From Lepidostoma basale (taxonomy: Eukaryota; Arthropoda; Insecta; Trichoptera; Lepidostomatidae): a stretch of DNA of 64,000 nt. The position numbers and the translations under genes were made by a program. Below are positions 47,205 through 58,000 of this stretch, piece after piece (position 1 is the stretch's first letter; every line of letters starts with the position of its first letter). Where the stretch lies: the NCBI GenBank assembly GCA_022606425.2, contig JAHDVF020001501.1, positions 1,426,001-1,490,000 on the forward strand, written 5' to 3'. The notes beneath the pieces were generated by a model. That model was not told the DNA's origin and searched no databases. It saw only the letters and a list, made by a program, of their open reading frames with translations.

Positions 47205-47560
47205 CTTCTCAAAGTGACATATCAGATCCCCTCTACGTTGGCTATCATTCTGACGTAGGCCTCTCTGTCCTGTGCTAGCCGGAACAACTCCCCCACCCTC
47301 CGAATTCCGGTCCACTCTTTGATGTTTTCCATCCAGGACATCCGGGGTCTTCCCACACCGTGCCTACCCTCAATCTTCTCTTTCATGATGAGGTGCAGCA
47401 GACCGTATTTCTCATTGCGGAGAATGTGTCCTAAATATGCCATCTTTCCTGTCTTTATATTAGACAACAATACCTCATTGTTGGTGACCATGTCAGTCCA
47501 TGGGATCCGCAACATTCTTATAGATACATACATATTATTTATTGCTGTGATGAAGATTTG
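47205..47560 (-). mobile_element. LINE 3' end, family B
   Basis: The minus-strand frame reads MLRIPWTDMVTNNEVLLSNI, then KTGKMAYLGHILRNEKYGLL, then IEGRHGVGRPRMSWMENIKE, WTGIRRVGELFRLAQDR. This is the C-terminal tail of RTE-like LINEs, ending in a GAAGAAGAA-type tail near 47205. It gives the reference for the scraps at 1.6, 10.8 and 36.8 kb. Confidence 0.75.
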
Positions 47561-47962
47561 GGTGTTATCAAACTGGTTGATAATAAATAAAAGTAATATT
47601 ATAAAAAAAATTATTAACTAAACAGGATTGCACTGAACTCTGCATTATGACTATGAATATATTTTTATACATTTATACTACATAAATTCAAAATTAAATA
47701 ACAGTAAAGTGATTGTATAAAACGCATACAGAGTATTATCCATCCAAACGCATATATAATATTATACCATAATATAGTAAATTCCAGTTTTAATAAATAA
47801 CATAAAATAATTTAAATTCTTTAAATACCAATAATAGATCATACCCTATGTAATTCTAATACATCAAAAATGTCATACAAATTAATGGATAATTTGTGAC
47901 CCATGACATGATAATTTGTTAAGATGGTGTGAGTTTGCACCACCAGAGTTTAAAGTACAGTT

Positions 47963-48347
47963 CGTCACCTGAGAGTAAGAGGGTTCCAACTAACAAAATT
48001 TCACATTTGGCTTTTTTTCGTGAAAAGGGTTCTTACTAACTTTATCTATACGTATAATTAAAAAAAACATGTAATAGTATCGTCATTTTGATGTTACGAA
48101 AAGAATCAAGTTCCATCTGATCATTCAAAACACACGATTCACTGCAGAAGGATTCATTTAAACTTAGAACTTTATTATTTCAACTGTTGCCAGACAAAAT
48201 TTACACGATTCTCGGTAAAAGAATCTCTGGAAATTGGAATAAAACCCCTTTATTCCAAGATACACACCCGAAACCAACAAAACTTTAACTTCGTTTTTCT
48301 CAGCTTTTTACTTTTGTCAGTTGGAACCTTCTTACTCTCAGGTGACG
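47963..48347. mobile_element. 385-bp MITE with 31-bp inverted ends
   Basis: The ends CGTCACCTGAGAGTAAGAGG (then GTTCCAACTAAC) and the inverse at 48317-48347 match with two differences. AGTT at 47959-47962 and 48348-48351 is a likely 4-bp target duplication. The interior is AT-rich with no transposase. It lies between the NEMO-like gene and ZAD paralogue 2. Confidence 0.8.
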
Positions 48348-48730
48348 AGTTGTCTTTTCTTATAATTTTTATAGCAATTGTCATCTGTGCTTTGGAGGAA
48401 TTATTATTTAAAAAAAAAAATATATATGTTAACTTCCCCCCTAAAATATTCTTACATATTATATATAGATATAAAATAAGATATAAATAAAAATATTTTA
48501 AAATTAGACAAAACAAAGATAAACAATACAAAAGTATAAGAAGGGAATCTTACAATCAATACTCGTGCAAACAATTTTATATTATTGTTTTATGAGGTAT
48601 TTACTAACAATTTAAAACGATGGATGAAATATTACTTTTCATAATAACATTTGAGCTTATTATTTAAAATAAAATTACACATTTAATTTTAGATATTAGG
48701 ACTGCAAAATAACCATTTGGTAAAGTAGAG

Positions 48731-51700
48731 CTAAGATGATCTTGGAACTCCAGGGGGTCCTGTTGACTTCTTAGAATTATTTGCCGGGCTATACTCTGTA
48801 AAAAAATATAAATTAAAAATATTTCGATAGATTATAAAAAAGGGTATAATAAAATTTCCACAAGATGGTTATGGTTTTTGCAAGCCATCATAAGAGGATT
48901 TAAAAACAAAATCTATTCTCCTACATAAAAATATAAACAAAATGGAAACAAGTGTACAAGACATACTATCAGATTTGATTGCTTCATGGGTACTCAATTC
49001 AACAGGATGACATCTCCTCTTGTGGATTCTGAAATTCGGGCCATCTCTGAATATTTTAGGACACCAGGGGCACGAGTAGGGTGTGTTCCCTGTATGATTA
49101 TTCATATGAGTCTGGAAAAAAAAAACAACGGACATCATTGAATATATGTATATATTTTTAAATCATTAAAAACTAATGTTCAAATCAAATCAGTTTATTT
49201 TCTCAAAAGGTATTACAATTTTTTTTTTTATAGTTTAAGACATCTATTGAGAACAGGTAAAATATAATAAACATATAATACCAGGAACGCATGACAGATG
49301 GTTTGACATTAGGAATACAAGATACTCTCCAAAGTCAAGAGTATTTGTCTTCTGAACGTACTTTCACGAATATGAAAGACATCGATCTCCGAAGCGATCA
49401 TGTTCGTCAGTTTGATTGCTCTCCCCACCGCCATCACCAGAGGCAGGTTGGTTCTGCATGCTGGGAGATAAAACAGTCTATGCTGACGCTGTCGAAGATA
49501 ACCATCCAGAACATAAAGATGGATAGCCTCCAAGATGACGGAATTCTCTATGAATCCCCTGATAAGTCTGAAGAAATGGGTAAGTGTGCATCCATCCCTT
49601 CTTATCTGTAAGCTATTGGTCCCCAGCATGCCCAAGAGGAATGCAGTGGGATAGAGCCACGGATAGCTACCAAACTTCCTCATGTAGAGATATCTCAGAA
49701 ATCTTTTCTGAACCCTTTCTAACATGAGTATCTCGCCTCGTGGGGACTCCATATCACCGAGCCACACTCGAGCCGGCTCCGGACCAATGAGTTATACAAA
49801 ATTCGCAAAACATAGGGATTCTTGAAAACTCTACCAGTTCGGAGAATAAATCCCAACATTTTCAGTGCAACTTCACATTTTCTCTCGATGTGAGTGTGGA
49901 AAGTCAGCCTACTTTCATAAACAATACCAAGATCCTTTATCGTTGGCTTAAGTTGCTGGTTATCCATGTTGCCATCACGCAATCAAATTGTTAACATAAA
50001 GAGAGCTCAATCAGTGGACAAGAAGTAAAATATAAACTTACTTGGAAGGAGCTCTTCCACTTGAAACCCTTATTACACACATTGCAGATATATCTGTAGA
50101 TGTCCTTGTGGACGTACATGTGCTCCCGAAGAGTGGACTTGAAGTTGAACACTGAAGGGCATTTTTCACATTTGTATTGTGCACCGTTATGATACTCCAA
50201 GTGACTTTTAAATGGTGGCTTAGATTTAAACCTGAAACAATAATCATTAATTAAGCATTATAATTCATCATCATATCACTGTTATGCGCTTCGTAAAAAA
50301 AAAATCAAATTAGCACTTTAACGATATCTCTAAACTGTCAAATGAAACACCTTGCATATACAATTAATGTAATCTTTGGTTAGGTTTATTGCTTTTGAGA
50401 CGATTTTGTTGCATGCAAAGGAGCAGGTCGTCGCAAAAGCGACAAATAAATAATCAAGGGTCTAATCTAGGTAAAAGAGTTGTTCTAATTAGGTTACTGT
50501 CTTAATTATCAAATGCTCAAATTGCATGGAATCATTTCATTACAAGTAATTATTTATCAGGAACATATATAAGTATTAATAAAATTAAATACAAAAATAA
50601 CCTTTTAGGACAGAATGGACAATGGAACGGTCTCTCTTCTGAATGCTTATTGCTGTGTCCTTTCAAGGCGCCCTTGGTAGAAAAGGCCATACCACAGATA
50701 TCACATATATGAGATTTTTCTTTGTTGTGGATGCTGCGAATATGGAGCTCAACATAATTTTTAGAAGAAAATCTGAAAACATTAAGAACAAATAAATATA
50801 TTTAAAATTAGTAGACAGGGAAATTCTCACACTGAAATAAATTTCAAATATCAATTAACTGCTTAAATACATCATAAAACACTACAATAGTGCAAATTAT
50901 AAAATAACAAAGCAACTTACTTGGAGCCGCAGATGTCACAAGGGTGGATTAATCTATTTTCGAGTGGCTTGTGGAGTTTCTCATGATTTTTCAACTTCAG
51001 AGAATTGGGGAACGTTTTATCACATTCAGAACAGTCATATGTTTTTACTACCTTAGATTTGTGAGAAGACAAATGAAGTTTGTAATATTTCTCAGATAAA
51101 TAACATTTGTCGCAAATCTCACACCTAAAAAAATTATACCATATTTTTTTTATGAATAACATTAAACATACAAATACACTGCAGTATTCTGGTGAGATCA
51201 AAGCTTATTGTGGGATAAAACCAACTTTGAAATCTGCAATAGATAAAATATTATACCATACAGTAGTATATTTATGGTAATATATTTTTGGTCTGTACAT
51301 TGAATTATGATACTGTTATGCATTTTTTGTTGCAAAATAATATAAATTCACATTAAATGCATTTAATTATTAGCACTGTTGATAAAAAAAAATATGTTTC
51401 GACTTACACACCATTGAGAAAGAAAACACAGAAATGGATTATTAGTTATCTATTATATTCGTAGAACTTACCTACAGTGTATCTCTCTGTTTTAACTTAT
51501 GTTTTCTGTAATATTCCTTTGAATTAAACTGTAATTATGATTAGTTATATTTTAATAGTAAGTTTACCATTTACCCAAAAATATGATATTCGCCAAAGAT
51601 TTTAAGTTCAAAAACCAAATTAAAGAAATCAACTTTTTTATACTTTCAGTGTGTTAATTCGGTTTAATAATAAAATTACTGATAAACAAAGTATCATCAA

Positions 51701-54599
51701 TCAAAATAGGTTGTAGACAGTGCATAAAACAAATAAAAATATATTTTCATGTAATTTAATTTCAAAACCAAACAAACTTGATTTACTCCAAATCTAACAG
51801 CCAATATTGATTAAGCAATTTAGTGGTTCATTCTAATATGACATGATGGATCATACCTGAATCCAGCGGATCTATCATGTTTTAGGATGTGAACGTATAA
51901 GCTGCCCTTGGAAGTGAGCTCCTTGTTACAGACACAGGTGATGAGCGGGGTGGTGGCGTGTGCCTGGTGCGTGTGTCTCCTCAATGCAGACCAAGTGGAA
52001 AATTTCTCGGGACATAAATGGCAAATCAAACTGTAGAAGAAAAATGAGTTAAAATATTATACAGCATTTTGTCACTTGCATTGTAAGCTGCTACATTTTC
52101 TTAAATTCTGGAAATCATTTGACTAAACAGTTTTATTTAATAAATAGTCCATTGTTTTGGCCAAAACACTACGATACTTTAACATTATAAACTGTTAAAT
52201 TAAAAAACTTTGTTTTATGCATGACAATTGTATTTTTATTTTTCGCGACAGCTGTTTCCTCAATCTATGTTAACATCATCAGGTGTTACAATAATGTATC
52301 AAATGATGATGTCAACATAGGTTGCGACATGTGAAACAGCTGTTGCGAAAAATAAAAATACAATTGTGATAGATAAAACAAAGTTTTTTTAATTTAACAG
52401 TTTATAGTTTTATTTATGTTTATCTAAATGACAGACATATTTCTATTGCATATAAAAGTATTTCTGAAAGAAAATATAAAAACTGTAGTCAGATAATATA
52501 CACAAATGGTGTAATTACTGTTGACTGGAAATTTTTTATCTGATAATTTTAATTATAGGCTGGTTATTACAAAAATGCCAAGTGGTTTAAACATAAAATA
52601 AAGAAAAAAAAATGTTTATTGAACTACACTATATTATTCAATCACTTTGCACGGTTATTGGCCTTTATGTTTAACACCAATTGGGATCAAAAACTTATTT
52701 TTGACTTTTTTGATACTTGACACCTTTGTAATGTCCAGCCATCAATAATTAGATACACTCACTCTATGAAAGAATTAAATAATGTGTCAGATTTGGCTCG
52801 GCGTGCATTGGGTTTTACATCCGGAGATAACTCTTCGCTTTTAATATTTTCAGGGTCATTTTTGGTTTCATCTTTTGTTTTTTTACTTGAATGAACTTTG
52901 TGCTTTTTAGAAGATTTGGTTGATTTCTTTCGTGTTTTCCTTTTCAACGGCAAAATGGGCTTGGAGTCGTAGGAATCTACAAGCAAATAAAAATGTTAAC
53001 TGATGCTTAACACTTTGTCTGCGGGTAGACTCGCGTTTATTATTGCGCATAGCTTGAAATTGAAATACTATTATAATTGAATTTTCAAAAAGTACTTAAA
53101 AACAGACGTTTTTATTCATATAAAATATTTAATATGGAGTTTTACAACATTGTCCAGAAAAACAAAAAATTAATATAGTAATTTATTTATGTAAACTCCT
53201 TCAATGTGTATATTTTTAAACAATAAAAAAAAAATAGAATAACTAATTCTATTCCGTATTAAAACAAAATTTATATTCAAATATGAATTTGCAACACTAA
53301 GCGAAGATGAATATTGAAGAAATAGAATATTCTTTACTTCACATTAAATCAGCGGTTTCCAACAATTGTTACTACCTCCCCGGAAAAAAAAAAATTACAT
53401 GCCTTCCTATCTTTTATTTTTTTGATAGTCATAAAAATACAGACACGTTTTAAATAATAAAAACTTTATTAAAACAAAAAACAAAATGTAAATAACAATT
53501 AACAGAATAATAACAAGGTTATGCTTTAACATATACGTTCATGTATATTTATTTTTAATAATTTAAACCAACATCTATCGCATCAAAATTTAATGCAAGG
53601 GTTGTTGTTGTTTATTGGCATAAAGTTTATCACATCTTGATAGCAACGTGGAAAGTGCCATTCATATCTCCTTATCGACTACTAACCTGACTCGATTTTT
53701 TTTATTAATTGGATAATTTGTGTGCCATTTTTATGAATTACTCATCTCAAGGGCGCTGGTTGGTTTTTACTACTGTTACGTCGGATAATAAATAAATAAA
53801 ACTTCATCTCGTTACGGTTTCGATATTAAGTTTTGTTTATTTGTGGATATTATTGTATAAAAATCATTTTTCTATTAAAAAATATCGTGAGCCTCCCTGG
53901 TAATTGTCCGCGCTTCCCAGGTTGGAAACCGCTGCATTAAATTAAAGATTCATACTGGCAAAAAAAAAATAATCACTTTTTGGTTTTGGCCTATATTTAT
54001 CCAGATAGATTGGGAGATGTACTCCGCTGATGACATGCATCACGTCAATATTAGTCAAGGGAAGTGTAATGTATTAAAATATCAGCTTAATAAAATAATT
54101 AATATACAAAACCTACCATCAGATAAAAAATTATTATCGCTGGCATCACTCCCTTTTTCAGATTTGACTGGATCTCTACTGTCTATTGGTAAAGGATCCT
54201 CGCAATCCGGAACGTATTCCAATTTCACCGCTTCTAATGCTACATCCCACTGAGGAACAAACTGCTCGGCAATAGGCGACAACCTTATCTGCACTGCATT
54301 ACACTTTAGAGCAAACTCATCAAATGATATTAATGCCGATTTACACGCATAACAGGTATTTCTAGGAAGCGGGTCATCAACAGTAATCTGCAAAATATAA
54401 TAAAAAAAGAAAAATTAAGAAGAGTTGTTCAAGGAGATCAATTGTTTACTTTTTGAATGCAGAATGAGAAAAATACCTTTATTGATAAATATTTTAATAT
54501 TAACGCTGGCAAAGACTGATTAAAATTTAAAAATATATTGTCAGTTTCAGGATCACTCGTATCTCCACAAAGTCGACAGGTCTTTGTAATTTCAGACAT
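48731..54599 (-). CDS. ZAD-C2H2 zinc-finger protein, paralogue 2
   Basis: Nine minus-strand exons: 54599-54477, 54387-54117, 52976-52763, 52030-51857, 51124-50921, 50772-50602, 50231-50042, 49111-48967, 48795-48731 (518 aa). Exon lengths 123, 174, 204, 171 and 190 equal those of paralogue 1, as do all intron phases. The ZAD starts MSEITKTCRLCGD; CYACK lies in exon 2. A basic linker (KRKTRKKSTKSSKKHK) precedes ten finger units, from LICHLCPEKFSTWSALRRH to YSCPWCPKIFRDGPNFRIH. Finger 2 has the same CxC defect (ITCVCNK) as paralogue 1. Presumed nuclear DNA-binding factor of unknown role. Introns carry a LINE (7), a foldback (3) and a hAT-type element (2). Confidence 0.9.
49195..49985 (-). mobile_element. 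LINE 3' end, family C, in intron 7 of paralogue 2
   Basis: Minus strand: MDNQQLKPTIKDLGIVYESR, LTFHTHIERKCEVALKMLGF, then, after a frameshift near 49760, LERVQKRFLRYLYMRKFGSY, DGYLRQRQHRLFYLPACRTN, RRQILLTLESILYS, stop. This is the post-polymerase tail of a Jockey- or R1-like LINE, inserted in the sense of the host gene. The 3' end reads into T/A-rich sequence near 49195. Same family at 15.8 and 59.7 kb. Confidence 0.8.
52185..52412. repeat. Foldback with AACAGCTGTYGCGA arms
   Basis: The left arm (AAACTGTTAAATTAAAAAAC and on to TTTCGCGACAGCTGTTTC) and the inverse right arm (GAAACAGCTGTTGCGAAAAA and on to TTTAACAGTTTATA) surround a short centre with GATGATG/CATCATC. Arms of about 100 bp, in intron 3 of paralogue 2. 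A half-copy is at 57.95 kb and a variant at 19.83 kb. Confidence 0.8.
53350..53934. mobile_element. hAT-type non-autonomous element
   Basis: Terminal inverted repeats CAGCGGTTTCCAAC (14 bp perfect) with an exact 8-bp duplication CATTAAAT at 53342-53349 and 53935-53942. Ends beginning CAG with an 8-bp duplication are diagnostic of hAT. It is 585 bp with no transposase frame. It lies in intron 2 of paralogue 2. Confidence 0.88.
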
Positions 54600-55076
54600 A
54601 TTAGGTTTACTTGTGCAACCTTATACATTCATATTGTAGTTCTAATACGAATCAAAAACTGAGAAATTAGATGTATGTACTTGAATAAGAGATGAAAAAT
54701 TTAGATATTGCAATTAAAAGGTATTTTAAATTACTTAATAATTTATCTTTTCAATTCGCAAGCAACCAGTACAATTGCGTATTTACAGTATTGATATGTT
54801 TGTGTAACAATTCTCAAATTGAAATACATGAAAACACCACAAAATGATCAAAAATTACAATACGAACAATCAGAAATCAGAATGTCAAAGTATAATCCAT
54901 AGATTTATAGGAAAATCCGCAAAACCAGAGACAATTTGATTCTATATGGAAAGTGACAGTTCGTATTAATACATAATGGTTCAGTATTATGTTTTGATGT
55001 TTGTTTATGTTGACATTTTAGCCGAAATACATGCACTAGTTCCGAATTTACTTATAAATTAAATAATATTTTGTCC
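54600..55076. promoter_or_regulatory. Shared upstream region of two divergent ZAD genes
   Basis: The 477 bp between the start codons of paralogue 2 (minus) and paralogue 3 (plus) contain no mobile element that I recognise. They must hold both 5' untranslated regions and both promoters. No TATA box or known factor site can be singled out with confidence. Confidence 0.5.
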
Positions 55077-58000
55077 ATGTCGAATATAAGAGATATTTGT
55101 CGACTTTGTGCGGAGTTTTGTAACTCCTTCACAGATAACGTATTTTTAATAGAAAATGAATTTTTAATAAAGCTAATGTTAAAATATCTTTCGCTCGAAG
55201 TAAGTTTTTACTATCAATGGAATTTACTTGTTTTTCACAGAAAGCTATGTAAATATTCTTGTGATGTTAGGGATTCTGCTTCATTTTTATTTTTCACTAA
55301 TTTTAAGTTTATTTTTAGATTTCTGCTGAAGATACCCTTCCAAAGAATGTCTGTATTGTGTGTAAACGCACTTTAGGTAATTTTAATAAATTTGCTGAAA
55401 ACTGTTTTTCGGTTCAATTAAATTTATCTCTCGTACCTGAGCAGCTGGATTCAACTGTAGATGGGAAATCAGAGGAGAAGGTGAAGTGGGATTCTGATAT
55501 AGATAAAAGTTACATAAAATGTGAAGAAGACTGCCATGTCTCGGACAGTGACGATCTTCAGTTGTCGGAGGGTAAGCATTTTTTCTTAACCTCTGAAATA
55601 TCATCGGCTCTCTCGAGTTCTCAGTGAGGTGAAGGGAACAGAACTTTGCACACAATTTTAATCTATGCAACAATTCTTTTTAGTATCTCTTAAAAAAAAA
55701 TCTAATTCATCAAGAAAAACAAAGACAAAATCAAAGGAAACTGCATTAAAAAGACAATTGAATAACACATCTCTGTGCCAGTTGGAAAAAGTTGCCGATG
55801 AATCTTTAGGAGGCGAAAAAACAAATAGTTCATCCAAAAATCAAACTAATCTCATTAAATCCTACAATTCATTTATAAAGTGAGTTAGGTGTTATGTAAT
55901 TTATTCCTATTTGTAATAAAATACATCAATAAAGAGAATATTTTGGGAGGTCGCTAATGCATCAGTAAAAATATTTTATAATAATAACAATATAAAATAT
56001 TTTTTATTAGCGAAAATTGCCGTTCACAGTGGAGTTCTGGTTCTAATTCTTATGTATGGAACTGGCAGAAGAAGGATGAGAGCAGAATAAATGCGGTAGA
56101 TATGAGTTCTTTTAGCTGTATATGTAGTAAAATGATGTATGATAGAATTTTAAATACTGATATCGGGAAGGAATGTAGTGCGGAAAAAAATATTAAGAAA
56201 GGATCACTGCGGTTTAGACATGGAACGCATGGATGAAGTAAGAATGGTTAAGAAAGTCTATATTAATGATGTGAATAGATTACAGAGTCAAGGAAGGAAA
56301 GAAACGGAGGAGAAACATGGTTTTACCAAATTATTAAAATTTTACAGTTACATGTTGGAAGTTAGTAGAATCGACATGCGTGTATGACTCACTGTATGAA
56401 TGTGAAGGAAGCTAGAGATGTGTCAGGATAGAGAGTGTGGCGGTCCATTCTCTCTGCCCACCCTTCTGGGAAAGATGTGATGGAATTTTTATTTAAATGC
56501 TATATTTGATAATAACTGTATTGAATTTTTTTATTTCTAGTTTAAATTGTCATATTTGTTCAGAGTCATTCAAAACTTGGGCGTCTTTATGTAAACATAC
56601 GCAGGAAAAGCATTCAAGAAAACCAGTTGTATCCTGTACCATTTGTTCTAAAGTACTAAAGTCTAAAAACGGTTTATATGTCCACTTAATGAAACATGAG
56701 CAATCCACCACCTTTAAGTATGATTTCCTCTCTAACTGACTGTATTTATTAAATAAGTAAAATTCTTCAATATTTTCCTTAATTTTTTGGCATATTCCTT
56801 AAACCCTTTTATTTTTAGGTGTAATCTATGTAATAAAAGATTTTTGACAGAAAAATTCTATAAAATTCATTTGTCCGCTCATCCGTCGCACAATTGCCCT
56901 GAATGTGGTAAATCATTATCTAGTGGACAATCCTTGAAAGCTCACCTGAAAACTCACCACATTCCTTTGGAGGAAAGAAAAACTTTTTCCTGCCGATTTT
57001 GTAAAGCTAAGTATGTTTATTTCATATTATTATATATTGTTGTTTTTATGGCATAATGAAATTTATTAGCGAATCGTTCACTTTTGTATACTAACATTTT
57101 TTTTTATAAAAGAATTTATATTTTGTATTTTTATGAATTAAAACACTGTTTTCCACTTATGAGTTTATTTTTCTCAACATGTTTCGAAGGCTCGAACTCT
57201 TGTGTGTATTTGTTCCTATGTCAATTTGAATAATCTGAATAATTATAAATTTTAAAAGCATAGAAATGTGAATTGAATGTTATAAATAACCAAATTCCAG
57301 CCTATTCCCCCTTAGTATATAGTACATTAAAAACTTTTCCTTTAAAAAATCTATCAAAAAAATAATAATTCTACCTTCAACTTTTGTCCCCTGACTTTTA
57401 ACGTAATTTGCTTCCTTATATTGTTTATCGTCTTTAATTTATCATGATTCTTCGTTTTTGACTCTATTATGTGTAATTGTTCCTTCTAATTACAGTTTTT
57501 GTTAATATTTATTATTATTATTACTATTATTTATATTCCACATTTAATATGTTCTCTTATAGTAAGTAACCGCTCTTTTAATTAAAATAATTAGGTACCT
57601 AACTCAACTCCAACAAGAACTTCAAAATTATATCAAAGAGATTATTCAAATTGACATAGGAACACATAAAGGTTTGAAAAATCACGAAAAATTGACATTT
57701 GATTTTATAATGTAATTAATCTATAAGTTAGTTACCTCTATTCCTTTTTCACATAATTATTAAGAATATAATAAATATTTGTTAGTTTAAACTGTTCAAT
57801 TATGTTAGTCAATGATGTTATTTTAAAATGTAATAATTGTTTGTATATAAATATGTAACCTTAATGTATTATTACTTATATGACACAACACTCCATGGTG
57901 AATGTGTCAAATAAATAAATATACAAAAAAAAAGATATATTATTGTAACACCTGATGACGTCAAAACAGCTGTCGCGAAAAATAAAAATACAATTGTGAT

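Noticed and set aside
48250..48531. 93-codon minus-strand frame as the missing NEMO-like first exon
   Set aside because: Most of it lies within or beside the 385-bp MITE, starts in AT-rich hydrophobic nonsense and has no donor in phase.
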